Both the position numbers and the translations under genes were made by a program. Under the pieces are notes generated by a model, which was given only the letters and a program-made list of their open reading frames with translations, had not been told where the DNA came from and made no database searches. A stretch of DNA of 64,000 bases, taken from contig CAIJXB010000016.1 in NCBI GenBank assembly GCA_903824495.1, positions 53,112-117,111 on the forward strand. The letters are read 5' to 3'. The stretch is from an uncultured Chlamydiae bacterium (GTDB lineage Bacteria > Chlamydiota > Chlamydiia > Chlamydiales > Rhabdochlamydiaceae). Below, in pieces: positions 27,297-41,100 of the stretch. Positions within the stretch are counted from its first letter, which is position 1, and every line of letters starts with the position of its first letter.

Positions 27297-29000
27297 TTGT
27301 CTTTTTTCAAAAGTATGAATGTACAGTTCAGAAAAGCTCTTTCGATTTTGCTTTTTTCACCGATGGCGTTATCGGCGGTTCCTCCTCCCTTGCCATCTGC
27401 TGGTGTTGTAGAACGTGAAATAGAGCAAAACTATGAAGCAAAGCCCCTTCCTTTAGAAAAAGACATACCGTCTGTTGAAGTCGATATCCCCGAAGAGCAG
27501 CTTTCTTTGCCTGCAGATGTAACTCTTCTTGTTAAACAGGTGCAATTCGAGGGCAATAGCGTGATTTCTAGTGATGAAATCCAAAAATGGATCCAAGAAT
27601 TTTTAGGAAAAAAGCTCTCGATTGCGCAGATCTATGAGATGTGCAAAGTAATTGATCAAAACTATGCGGCAAGAGGGTATTTCCTCACCCGCTCTTACCC
27701 TCCTCCTCAAGATATCCGAGATGGAGTTCTTGTCATTAAGATCTTAGAGGGGAGAATTGGAACGATCCGCATTGAAGGAAATAAGCACTACAGCACGAAA
27801 TTCATTCAGCGCTATTTTGAGCCTTTTTGTAGCGAATGTTTGAATTACGATCAGTTTTCAAAAGCGCTACTTCTTTTGAATGAAAACACTGATTTGTCAG
27901 CGGGAGTTTTGTTCGAAAAGGGAAAAGAAGTTGGAACGGCTGATCTGATCGTGCAAGTCAAAGATAAACGTCCCATACACTTATATCTCAATGAAAACAA
28001 CTACGGACGCAACCTGACAACGAATTCCCAATTGGGCGGAAGGTTTGATTGGGGTAACTGCATTGTCAATGGAGATACATTTTCTGTTGCAGAAGTTGTT
28101 GGCTTTCCTGTGAACGCTCTTTATTTCACGGATGCAAGATACAAGATCCCTTTGAATGCAAAGGGAACGTCCATGGAAGTGGCATACCTTTTTTCAAAGT
28201 TTCATATTGAAGAGTTACTAGCTTTGAAATTAAGAGGTGAGTCCCAAATTGCCACTCTTAAAGCGAATCACTCCCTCATGCGCACAAAGACTCTAGGTGT
28301 AGACCTCTTTGGATATTTTGATTACAAGCAGATCGAGAACTTTGTTTTAGGGCAGAGGACTTCCTTTGATAAATTAAGAGTTTTAACAACAGGCGCTTTG
28401 ATCGATCATTACAACGCTTCTGCTGGAAGAGACTATTTTAATTGTCGCTTTGCAGCTGGGATTCCTGACTTTTTGGGAGGCTTAAGTCCTATCAGTAGTG
28501 AGTCTTCGCGAAAAGGGGGAGGAGGACGATTTTTTCAATTCAATGCTGATTATGATCGGATCCAACGTCTTTATAAGGAAATTGTGCTCTATTTTCACAC
28601 TTCAGGCCAGTGGAGCCCGAGCAAATTAACTCTGCCTCAACAGCTTTATATCGGAGGCTCAAATACCGTAAGAGGATACCCTCTATCGGTAGCGCTCGGG
28701 GATAGTGGCTATTATACGAACATCGAAACGCGGTTTCCCTTGCCTATACTTATGGATAAGAAGTTTTTTTGGACGAAAAGAAAATGGAAGGAAGCATTAC
28801 AGCTGGTTGCATTTTTAGATACAGGTGGTACTTTTTTTAATGAAGGTTCTAACACATTCATCACAGGAACGGGATGTGGGCTTCGCGTTTTAGGTCCCTA
28901 TACGTTTTCTGTGAGCTTTGATGTAGGATTCCCTTTGAATCGGCCTGATTTATCGAGCCGACCCTTTGCTTATTTAAAACTGACTGCGCAACCTTTTTAA
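27297..29000 (+). CDS. Two-partner secretion outer-membrane transporter (TpsB, FhaC/ShlB family)
   Basis: 567 residues. Signal peptide ending about ALSA, then a Pro-rich linker, a POTRA pair (about 75-225; VKQVQFEGNSVISSDEI, then GYFLTRSYPPPQDIRDG and VIKILEGRIGTIRIEGN) and a 16-strand-type beta-barrel. The conserved barrel-lumen motif TVRGYP is near residue 458 after GGSN, and AFLDTGGTF follows. TpsB proteins recognise the TPS domain of a cognate TpsA in the periplasm and translocate it across the outer membrane. The TTG start is supported by AGGAG at 27285-27289, seven bases upstream. The partner gene follows after 125 bases. Confidence 0.92.
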   Translation: MSFFKSMNVQFRKALSILLFSPMALSAVPPPLPSAGVVEREIEQNYEAKPLPLEKDIPSVEVDIPEEQLSLPADVTLLVKQVQFEGNSVISSDEIQKWIQEFLGKKLSIAQIYEMCKVIDQNYAARGYFLTRSYPPPQDIRDGVLVIKILEGRIGTIRIEGNKHYSTKFIQRYFEPFCSECLNYDQFSKALLLLNENTDLSAGVLFEKGKEVGTADLIVQVKDKRPIHLYLNENNYGRNLTTNSQLGGRFDWGNCIVNGDTFSVAEVVGFPVNALYFTDARYKIPLNAKGTSMEVAYLFSKFHIEELLALKLRGESQIATLKANHSLMRTKTLGVDLFGYFDYKQIENFVLGQRTSFDKLRVLTTGALIDHYNASAGRDYFNCRFAAGIPDFLGGLSPISSESSRKGGGGRFFQFNADYDRIQRLYKEIVLYFHTSGQWSPSKLTLPQQLYIGGSNTVRGYPLSVALGDSGYYTNIETRFPLPILMDKKFFWTKRKWKEALQLVAFLDTGGTFFNEGSNTFITGTGCGLRVLGPYTFSVSFDVGFPLNRPDLSSRPFAYLKLTAQPF

Positions 29001-29134
29001 TTTTTTTGTTTAAGTATTATTAATTAGTTGTTATGTGGAAGGTATTGTTTTGTTTGTTTTTATTTGTTTTGTTAATGATTGTATGTTTGTTTATGGTGTG
29101 AGGGTGTAATTAATGTGGGAATAGAGTGAAAAAG
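28994..29134 (+). other. Cytosine-free leader between tpsB and the giant tpsA
   Basis: From the last codons of the transporter gene to codon 3 of the exoprotein gene, the plus strand has no cytosine over 141 bases; it is made of T, G and A, with several TTTGTTT-type runs. It contains the GTGGGA ribosome site of the exoprotein. An mRNA without C cannot form G-C pairs internally and lacks C-rich Rho-loading sites. Confidence 0.7.
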
Positions 29135-32100
29135 CTTTCCTTTCTCTTAAGCCTTCTATTTTCGGGCTCTTTGACCGCACTTCCTACTGGCGAGGAAGTT
29201 AAGGCGGGAGAGGCTGCTTTTTCTCGCGATTCAAGCTCACTTTCCATCACGACTTCCGATAAAGCGATCATCGAATACCAGCAGTTCAATGTTGGCAAAG
29301 GAGAAAAGGTCCAATTTGTTCAACCCTCTTCCAGCTCTACGGTTTTGAATCGTGTGACAGGAGGACAAGGGAGCGAGATCCTAGGACAGATCAAGGCCAA
29401 TGGACAAGTGTTTCTCGTCAATCCTCAAGGGATTTATTTTGGTCCAGATTCTACAGTCAATGCAGGATCTTTTTTAGCGACATCCCTTTCCATTCGAGAT
29501 GAGGATTTTTTAAACAATACATTTGAGTTTTTTTTGGAAAAAGGCGTTACGGGTGGGATTGTCAATGAAGGGACGATCGTAACCGAAGGCTTTGCGGCTC
29601 TTTTTGCTCCTACTGTAGAAAACAGAGGAAGCATTTATGCACGCGCAGGAAAAGTATTTGTAGGAGCAGCTGAGAAAGTCGCTCTTGATCTTGATGGAGA
29701 TGGACTCATCAGGTTCAAAGTAGAGGGGGATCTAGAGCAAGCTCTGATTGAAAACTACGGCAAGATCGAAGCCGCTCAAGGGACTGTGCAGCTTTCTTTA
29801 CGCTCTGCTCGAAAAGCGATCCAAAGCATCTTGAATACTGATGGCATTGAAGTGGCGGCCGGTATTGAGCAGCTGTCTGATGGCTCCATCAGGTTACTTG
29901 GAACCAGTGAAATCATTGCGCGTAGTGTTCAGATCGAAGGAGAGAGTGTTGAGGCAAGAGGAATCATCGATGTTTCAAACTTTCAGGAAGGCAGCCAAGG
30001 CGGAAGAGTTGAAATCCTTGGAGATAAAATCGATCTCTATGGCTCCAAGATCGATGCAACAGGTGATGTGGGTGGTGGATCCATTTTTATTGGAGGGGAC
30101 TACCAAGGAAAAGGCTCTTTACGCAATGCGCAGTTCACCTCGATGGACGAAACTTCCGTTATAAAAGCAGACGCTCTTACATCAGGAGATGGAGGGCGTG
30201 TTATCCTCTGGGCTGATGATACGACCCTCTTTGATGGTTTGATCTATGCAAGAGGGGGAAAAGAAGGCGGCAATGGTGGATTTGTTGAGACCTCCGGAAA
30301 GAAAGATCTTTTTGTAGGATTAGCCCATGTTGACACCTCAGCTCCACTTGGGAATTTTGGTGATTGGCTACTCGATCCTGCGGCGATTACAATTGCGTCA
30401 GGTGGAACAAACGGCTCTATCGCATCGGCATCAGCGCCGAACTGTGCAACAGCCGGAACAGTTAACATTCGCGTAGCGACTTTACAAGCAGCCGCAACAA
30501 ACGTTGCTCTTTGCGCCCAAAACGGGGCTGCAAGCACCATCACTGTAAACAATGCTTTCACAATGGCTGCTGGTATTTCGATTTCGATGACGGCAGGCTC
30601 TGGTGGAGCTGGAACAATTACTTTGAATGCTGGGATCACAACTCGAGGTCAGCCGATTTCCTTGACGGGGCTGGTTGTAGTAGCAACAACCGGCATTACT
30701 TTAGATACGACAAATGCGGGAGCAAGTCCTGCAGGTTCTAATATTACCTTATCAAATACAGTCAACGGAGCCCAAGCTTTAACTCTTGCTGGAGGAACAG
30801 GCGGGACTGTAACGATGACAGGGGCTGTCGGAGGGACAACGGCTTTAACCTCTCTTACGGCAACCGGCGCTACAATCACCCAAACTTCGACTGCTAAAAC
30901 ATCTGGAGCGATCAGTTATACAGGATCTACTGCGATCAATGTCGGGGGTAATGTCACAACAGCTGGTGGAGTAGTCACCATGACAGGCCCTGTTGTTCTT
31001 ACAGATACCCCAACTATTGATACTACCAACGGCGGAGGCACTGCAGCTGGCGCTGCAATCAACTTTACAAGCACAATCAATGCTACATCTGCCGGTACCC
31101 AACCCCTTACTTTGAACTCAGGGACAGCAGGGGCAATTACTCTAACAGGAGCTGTAGGAGCAACTACAAGGCTTGGAGCCGTAACGGTTTCTTCTGCAGC
31201 AGGAACAAGTTCCGTTTCTATTGGAAGCAATATTACAGCAAATTCATTCACAATCACAAACCCTGTTCCTGTGATCCTGACTGCGGTTACTACGACCATT
31301 GATACAAGCGCTAATAATGGAACTATCTCTTTTGGAGGAACCCTTGATGGAACGACAGCGGGATCACAAGCTCTTACCTTAAATGCGGGTACCAACGGCG
31401 TTATCACCTTTACAGGAGCAGTGGGAGGAATAACAAGGCTTGGAGCCATAACCGTTTCCTCTGCATCCGCAGGGACGGGAAGAGTTTCGATTGCAAGTAA
31501 TATTACCGCCAATTCCTTCACCGTTACAAATGTTGTTCCCGTTGCTTTGACAGGAACGTCCACGATCTCGACAAGTGCCAATAACGGAGCCATTTCTTTT
31601 GGAGGAACGATTAATGGAGCCCAGTCACTCACTCTTGCGGCAGGATCTGGGACAATTACATTTACAGGAGCCGTTGGAGGAGGGACAGCTTTAACAAATC
31701 TTGCCTTTACAAGTGCTGGACTGATTCAGATAAATAGTAATATTACACTTTCAGGAGCTAATCCTTTAAGTTTTACAGGACCTGTCAGTTTAACAAATAC
31801 AAGTACTATTACCTCTGGTGGTAACAACATCACTTTTGCAAGTACGCTTAATGGCGGCCAAGCTCTTAGCTTAGTTGCAGGCGCTGGAACCGTTACCTTT
31901 ACAGGTGTAGTAGGAGGCTCGGCTCCTTTAACAAACATTACATTTACAAGCGCTGCTTTGATTCAGATTGGCAATAACATTACAGTCAGCGGCGCTAATA
32001 CTCTCACTTTCCCAAACCCGGTCAGCTTAACGGGAACAGCTACGATCACTTCAAACAGTGCAAATATTGGCTTTAGTAGTACTCTTGATGGGGCTCAAGT

Positions 32101-35100
32101 GTTGACAATAGCTGGAGGGACAGGAACTACAACGTTTACTGGAGCTGTCGGAGCTACAACAGCTTTAAGCTCTCTTTCCGTTACTTCTGCAACAATCACT
32201 CAAAGCTCGAGCGCAAAAACAACGGGAGCTCTTAGTTACGCAGGTTCTTCTGCAATCAATTTAAATGGCAACGTCACGACAAGTGGAGCTCCAATTACTT
32301 TTACAGGACCTGTAGCTCTGACAGCTGGTATAGTGATTGATGCAACCAATGCAGGAGGATCTGCAGCGGGATCTACGATCTCCTTTTCAAACACTTTGAA
32401 CGGCGCGCAGACCCTCACTTTAACAAGCGGAACAAATGGTACCGTAACTTTTTCGGCGGCTGTGGGCGGAGGCACTGCTTTAACATCTCTTACAGTAACT
32501 GGTTCTACGATCACCCAGACCTCCACAGCTGTAACAACGGGCGCAATCAGTTATGCAGGAACAGCTCTTATCTCTCTAGGAGGGAACCTAACGACTAGCA
32601 GCGGCGCCATTACGATGACAGGTCCAGTTACTTTGGCAAGTACTGTCGTTGCAAGTACTGCAACAGGCGGTGGGGCAAACATTTCATTTTCTGCTGCGAT
32701 CAACGGAGCTTCTGCTCTTACTCTCACGGCAGGAACTGGGACTGTCACACTTTCAGGTAGTGTAGGAGCAACTACGGCTTTAACAACACTTACCGCTACT
32801 GCAGCAACGATCACGCAGAGCTCGACTGTTAAAACAACAGGGGCTATTAGCTATACTGGAGCGATCGGACTTGGTGGCAACTTGACCACAAGTGGTGGCA
32901 CTATTGGAATGACAGGAGCTGTCACATTGAACGCCAATGTGACCATCGACGCAACTAATAGCGGAGCAACCCCATTAGGAGCGGCGATCACATTTTCAAG
33001 TACGATCAATGGGGCAAGAACTCTTTCTCTTATTGGAGGAACAGGCGCTACAGTAACGCTTACAGGTGCTGTTGGAGGGACTACAGCGCTTACGTCGTTG
33101 ACGGTGACAAGTGCTACAATCACTCAAAGCAGCACTGTAGTGACAACGGGCGCTATTAGTTATACGGCCCCTACAGCTATTAATTTAGGTGGCAACCTTA
33201 CAACAAGCGGCGCTGCGATTTCTATGACAGGACCTGTGACTTTAACAGGTGCTGTTACAGCAGATACGACAAGTGGTGCAGCTGGCGGATCAAACGTTAC
33301 TTTTTCTTCTACGATCAACGGAGGATCTGCTTTAGTCTTAAAGGGTGGCACGGGTGGCACAGTTACTTTAACAGGAATCGTTGGAGGAAGTGTCGCTCTT
33401 AGCTCTCTCACTGTCAGTGGTAACACAATTACTCAAAGCTCAGCTGTAACTACGACAGGAACTATTGGCTATACAGCTACAGCGATCAATCTAGGCGGTA
33501 ACTTATCAACGACGGCCAGTGCAATTTCTATGACAGGTCCTGTGACCCTAACAGCAGCTGTGATAGAGACAGGTTCTGTACTTTCGTTTTCAAGCACAAT
33601 AGATGGAGCTAGAGCTCTTACTCTGACAGCTAGCAGTACCGTGACAATGACAGGTGCAGTTGGAAGTACCACTTCTTTGGCATCTCTTAGTGTAAGCGGA
33701 ACCACCATCACACAAAGCTCTTCTGCGAAAACAACAGGAGCACTTAGCTATAATGGAACTGCGATTAGTGTAAGTGGCAATCTGACGACAAGTGGCGGAA
33801 TCATTACGATGACAGGTCCTGTGACATTGGGATCTGGTATAATTTTTGATAGTACCAATGCAGGCGGCTCGGCAGCTGGAGCAAATATTAGTTTTTCTAG
33901 CACGATCAATAATGCTCAAGTTCTTACTTTAACAGCCGGAACAGCTGGGGTTATTACACTGAGCGGTATTATTGGGGGAGTAGCGCCCCTTACCTCTCTT
34001 ACAGCAAGTGGACTTACAATCAATCAAGCTGCTGCTGTAACGACAACAGGTGCGATTAGCTATACAGGTGCGATCAATTTAAGTGGTAATTTGACAACAA
34101 GTGGCGGCGCTATTGGAATGACTGGTCCGGTTGCTTTACTAGGAGCAATTACCCTTGATACGACAAGCTCGGCCGCAGGTGGAGCCAATATCTCTTTTTC
34201 TGCTACGGTCAATGGTGGCTTTGCTTTAATTTTGAAGGGCGGCAGCGGTGGAATTGTAAGCTTGTCTGGAATCATCGGAGGAACCACTCCTCTTAGCGCT
34301 CTTACTATAAGCGGCGCTACAATCACGCAAAGCGCCGCTGTTACCACAACAGGCGCCATCGGTTATACGGCAGCATCGATCAATCTAGGTGGTAACTTAT
34401 CAACGACAGCAAGCGCAATTGCGATGACAGGAGCTGTCACATTAACATCAGCTGTGATAGAGACAGGTTCTGTTTTATCTTTTTCAAGCACAATTGATGG
34501 AGCTAGAGCCCTTACCTTAACAGCTAGTAGTACTGTAACAATGTCAGGAGCTGTTGGATCTACCAATCCTCTAACCTCTTTTACAGTAAGCGGAACTACG
34601 ATCACGCAAAGCTCTACAGCCAAAACAATCGGATCGATCAGCTATACAGGGACATCGATTGTTTTAGGGGGCAACCTTACAACAAATAGCGGCGTCATTT
34701 CCATGACAGGCCCTGTGACGCTGAATGCAAACGTAGTATTCGATGCAACAAACGGTAATGGATCGCCAGCAGGAGCGGCTATTTCTTTTTCATCTACCAT
34801 TGATGGTAGTGGTTCCAGATCTCTTACCCTAACAGGCGGAACTAGTGGTGTTGTAACGATGACAGGAGCTGTTGGTAGTGGGACAGCTTTAAGCTCTCTT
34901 ACTGCAACGGGATTGACTATCACTCAAGGATCCACTGTCGTTACGACAGGGACCGTTAGTTATACAGCCGCGAGCGCAATTAATTTAGGTGGCTCTATCT
35001 CAACAACTGCGAGCCCGATATCGATGACAGGTCCTGTGACGCTCACGGCTACAGTAGTGGAGACAGGTTCCATTTTGTCTTTTTCAAGCACGATCAATGG

Positions 35101-38100
35101 AAATCAAGCTCTTACTTTAACAGCTAGCGGCGCTGTGACGATGTCAGGAGCAGTTGGGGGCACAAATGCCTTGAGCTCTCTTACTGTTAGCGGTACGACC
35201 CTTACACAAAGTAGCTCGGTCAGAACATCAGGTGCCATTAGTTATACAGGAACATCGATTGTACTAAACGGTAACTTGACGACAAGTGGTAGCGTAATAG
35301 GAATGACGGGACCTGTTTCTTTGACAAACAGTGTCACAGCTAATACGACAAACTCGTTTCCTGCCGGAGCAAACATTTCCTTCTCAAGTACTATAGATGG
35401 ATCGCAAGCTCTAGTTTTAACAGCAGGAACTGGTGGTGTAGTCACATTCCCAGCAGCCGTTGGAGGAACAACTCCACTTAATAGTCTTACAGTAAGTAGC
35501 GCCACCATCACACAAAGTTCTACTGTAGTCACGACAGGCGCAATCAGTTATACAGGAGCGATTGGGCTTGGTGGCAATCTGACAACAAGCGGCGGCACCG
35601 TTTCGATGACAGGAGCTGTTACTCTTGCAGCTTCCGTGACTATTAATACAACAAGCTCTACGCCAGCAGGCGCAAACATCACGTTCTCAAGTACTATAGA
35701 TAACGCCCAAGTATTGACTTTGACAGCTGGAACTGGTGGAACTGTAACAATGACAGGAGCTGTGGGTGCAAGTGTCGCTTTAACCTCACTCACTGTAACA
35801 GGAGCTAGCATCACACAGAGTTCTAGCTCTAGGGCGACAGGAGCGATCAGTTATACAGCGTCAACTGCTATCAGTTTAGGTGGCAATGTCACATCGGTAA
35901 CACCTAGCACTATTAATTTAACAGGTCCCGTTTCTTTAACTGGGACTGTTATCGTAACGGGCTCGAACATTACCCTTTCAAGTACGGTCAATGGGGCTCA
36001 GGCTTTGACTTTGACAGGAAGCGGTATTGTTACAATAACAGGAGCTACCGGAGGAACAGTTCCTCTTGCTTCACTTACTATCGGTGCTACGACAATCACA
36101 CAAAGCTCCAGCGTTCGAACAACCGGAGCCATCAATTATACAGGAGCGATCAGTCTTGGTGGCAACTTAACAACCGCTAGCGGCTTAGTTAGCATGACAG
36201 GAGCTGTGACTCTTGGAGCTAACGTAACTGTTGATACCACGAATGCAGGAGCCTCGGCCGCCGGTGCAAACATTTCTTTTTCAAATACGATCAATAATGC
36301 TCGCACATTGACTTTGACAGCTGGTACAAGTGGTATTGTAACAATGTCTGGAATTGTTGGAGGAGTAGCCTCCCTTACAACACTTACAGTAACTGGTGCT
36401 TCGATTGTTCAAGGTGCAGCAGTGACGACAACAGGTGCGATCAGTTATACGGCACCGACTTCTATCAGCTTAGGCGGTAATTTAACAACAACGAGCAGTC
36501 CGGTAGGAATAACAGGACCTGTACTATTAACAGCTGATGTCATAGTGACAGGATCAAACATTTCTTTTTCATCTACAATAGATAATGCGCGAGCTTTGAC
36601 TCTAACAGGTTCTGGGACAGTGACTCTTTCAGGAACAATTGGAGGAGGAACACCTCTTACTTCTCTTACAGCATCCGGGACTTCGATTGTTCAAACAGGA
36701 GCGATTTCTACAACAGGTGCGGTCGCATTTACAGGAGCGGTCAGTTTAGGAAACAACATCACAACTGTTAATAACAGTATCACGCTCACAGGAAATGTAA
36801 CACGTAACAATATAAATAACGTCACGCTTTCTACAGGTAGCGGAGGCGGCAATATTTTAGTTACAGGGACAATTGATGCTGATACTGCCGGAAGAAATAT
36901 TACGTTAACTGCAGGAACAGGAACAGCAACTCTTGCAGGAACCATGGGTGGCGTAGTTCCTTTTAACAATTTCACGGCAACTGGCGCTACCATCAATTTA
37001 GCGAACCGTGGAACAGGGGCATCGATCTCAACAGGAACGACTGTTGTCACAGCAACCGGTGCGATTAATTTTACTGGAACGATCATTGGAGATGGAAATC
37101 AAACATACACCGCAGGTACGAATTTCAACTTCAATGGTGGTGCTCTAACGACAATCACATCAGGTGGTTTTCCTATTACGTTTGTAACAGGAACCATTGC
37201 TTTAAGTGCAGGGACTGATTTTACGGTCAACAGTAACGGGGGAGATGTTACTTTAACGAACCTGACAGGGATCAATCGCAATATCGTTGTGAATGCAATT
37301 ACCGGAACAGTGAATTTGGCTCAGATCGGAACGACTCCTGGAGGTAATGTTCAGAGTGTGACAGTCACGGGTGGCACAATCAACCATCCAAGCCCTATTT
37401 ATTCCAATACGGCGCCTGTTTTCAATTCTCCAAGTGTTTTAACTATTGCCACTAACCAAACAGGTCCGATTGTCTACGGATCACCAGTGCTCATTGGCGC
37501 TGATAACCTTGTTTTTTCTGGTGGCGCTTTTACATTTAATAGCACGCTTAATGCCGATGCTGCGATCAATAGTCGTAATCTCACGATCAATCCAGGAGCT
37601 GGAAATTCAGTTAGCTTCGTGGGTCTTGTTGGTAACAGTGCGCCACTTACATCTCTCACTATTGGACCTGCTCTAAATGTCACCTTTAGTAGTGGGGCAT
37701 CGCTCGGTTCCTTTACACAGACAGGTGGAACAGGTACGACGACATTTGCCGGAGGTCTTGCAACAACAAGGGCTGCAGGGATCAACATTGCAACAAGCTC
37801 TGTTACTTTATCTGGAAGCATTTCGACAGGAGGCGGTGGCGCTCTTGTCATCAATAATTCCGGTACATTTACATCAGCGGGTACTGCATATTCCTTATCT
37901 GGTGCCTTCCAGCAAACAGGAAGCGGAGCGGCATCTATTGGTGGAAACATTCAAACAACTGACGCCATAGTTTCATTCGCAGGCCCTGTTTCTTTGACAA
38001 GCGGGCTTACTGTTAATACAGTTTCAAGTAGTGGTGCTGCCATTACATTTTCAAATACAGTCAATGGCGCGCAAGCTCTTAGTCTTACTGGAACTTCGGT

Positions 38101-41100
38101 TACTTTAACAGGAGCAGTTGGAGCAAACACTCCGATCACGTCTCTTACCATTGTTGGCACTACAGTTACACAAAGTTCTACGGTGGTAGCGACAGGAGCC
38201 GTTAGTTACACGGGATCAACCGGGATCAGTTTAGGTGGGAATATAACATCGACAGCTCCTAGCTCAATTACGATGACAGGTCCTGTATCTTTGACTGGGG
38301 CTGCCACCTTAACAGGTTCGACAATTTCGTTTTCTGCTGCGATTAATGGCTCTCAGGCGCTTACTTTATCAGGAAGCTCTACTGTTACACTAACAGGGGC
38401 TATTGGCGGATCAACTGCGCTTTCCTCTTTCAGCGTTACCGGTACTACGATCACACAAAGCTCTACGGTAAAGACAACAGGATCTATCAGTTATAATGGA
38501 ACGACTTTGAGTTTAGGTGGAAATCTAACAACAAGTGGCGGCACCATCAACTTTACAGGGCCCATTACTTTAACAAATACAGTCGTTGCAGATACAACAA
38601 ATGGGGGAGCTACTCCAGCAGGTGCTAGCATCACAGCTTCTAGCACCATCAATGGAGGGCAATCGCTCACTTTGACAGCGGGAACAGCTGGAACAGTTAC
38701 CTTGACAGGAGTGATTGGAGCCTCTCAGGCCTTATCATCGCTTACAGCGACAGGTGCTACAGTTGTTCAAAGCGGGGCCATCATAGCTTCTGGCGCGATT
38801 AGTTATACAGCAGAGACAAACATCAGCCTCAATGGAAATCTGACGACAAGCGGCGGCGTTATTACCATGACGGGGCCTGTTTCTTTGGCGGCAAATATCA
38901 GCGCCGATTCAACAAACGGCGGCGTCACTCCTGCTGGAGCGAATATTTCGTTTTCAAGTACTATCAATGGGGCTCGAAATCTGACTCTCTCTTCAGGTGG
39001 ATCTAACATCATCTTAGCCGGAGCAGTAGGTTCGACTACATCGCTTCAAACTGTTTCGATCACAACAGCGAATAACGTCACAGCAGTCGGAATTTCGGCC
39101 ACGACTTTCAATCAAGTAGCTGGAACTGGAACGACAACCCTCAATGGGGCTGTTGTTTTAACAGGCGCCTCGGGCTTTGTCTTTACAGGGAATAATTTAA
39201 CGGTTAATAGCACTCTTTCAACAGCAGCAAGTGGTCCTGCTACAATTTCAGTGGCAGGTACTTTTAGACTTGGAAGCAGTGGTGCTCTTTCTCTTGATGG
39301 GCCATTTACTGAATCAGGGGTTGGAATGACTCAATCCTCTGGATCGATTACGACAACAGGGGATCTCATTCAATTTGCTGGTGTTGTTGTTTTAACAGGT
39401 AACAGCGCCTTTAGTACAGGAGCAGGCTCCGGGAATATTCTGTTCTCAAGCACTCTAGAAGGTCCAGGAGGACTTACTCTTACAGCAGGGACTGGAAACA
39501 TTACGTTCACCGGGGGAGCCGGACAGTCAACACGCCTTGGAGATTTAACAATTGTCAGCGTTAATAATCTGACAGCTGCCAATATTACAGCCACAACGAT
39601 CACTCAAACAGCCGGTAGCGGCACTTCGACGTATCAGAGTTTGAATACGAATGGGGCAGGTGGCATTTCTTTAACAGGAACGAATTTTAGCCGAAGTGGA
39701 TCGATTGTAACAACAAACGGTGGTTCAGTGGTCTGCAATAATAGTGGTAGCTTGACCATCGCAACAGGAGGAAGTACTACAGTTAGTGGTTCTTATCTTC
39801 AAACGGGGTCGGGTCCTGTCAATATTGGTGAGACGGTCGTAGCAAATGGAGGCATTGCCTTCGCAGGTCCCATTACGATGAGCGCAAATCTAACTCTCAA
39901 TTCTAGCGGAGGAACAGGGGGGATTTCCTTTACCAATACTGTTGATGCAACAACTGCAGGTGTTCAATCTTTAACTCTCACAGCGGGAACTGGAAACATT
40001 ACCGCATCAGCTGCCATTGGTGGAACAACAAGAATTGGGGCATTTACAGTCAATAGCTGCACGAATATGACAACAGTAGCTATTACTGCGACCTCTGTCA
40101 GCATCACAGAAGCAGGTGGAACAGCTACCATCAATGGAGATCTGAATACCAATACGTCTTCAGGGATCTTTTTGAATGTGAATAACTTTTTCAGAGGGGG
40201 AGCTATCACTGCCACTAATGGTGGCCCTCTTATTGCAAGCTTTACTGGGACTATTACTGGTGGAAGCCTAAGTCCTATCCAAGTGGGTTCTTTGCACGCA
40301 ACAAGTTTAGGTTCCGGAACATTGAGTTTCCGAGGCACAGTAATTACGGATACAGGTGGAATTGTCTACGATACAGCGTTAAATCTCACAGGAGCTGCGA
40401 CATTCAATACAAGTAGTCCCGGAGGTAATATTGTTTTTAATGGGGCGATCGACAGTACCACAGGTCAATCACTCACACTGATTGCAGGAACTGGAAACAT
40501 CACTTTTGCAAATCCTTTGGGAGCTACAAATCGCTTAGGAGATGTAACAGTTACAAGTGTAGCAAACCTGACAGCCGCAAACATTACTGCAGCGACATTC
40601 ACTCAAACAGCCGGCACTGGCACTTCAACATTTCAGAGTTTGAATACCAACGCTTCTGGCGGTATTCACAAAACAGGAACCAATTTTGTTCGAACAGGTT
40701 CCATTACGACTACAAATAGCGGTCCTGTTGTTGTCAACAACAGCGGCAGCTTGACTGTTGTAGCAGGCGGAACTACGACAGTTTCAGGGGCGTATAATCA
40801 AACAGGCTCAGGTTCTGTTAGTATCGGCGAGACTATTGTTGCAAACGGAGGGATCTCTTTTGCAGGCCCTCTTACGATGACTTCCAATTTAACCCTCAAT
40901 TCAAGCGGGGGCACAGGGGGCATTTCCTTTACTAATACGGTGGATGCAACAACTTCTGGTACACAAACGTTGACCCTCACAGCAGGCACTGGAGATATTA
41001 GTGCGACAGCTGCCATTGGTGGCACAACACGAATTGGAGCGCTGACTGTCAATAGTTGTACAAATCTGACCTTAGCAGCTATTACCGCATCGTCGATCAA

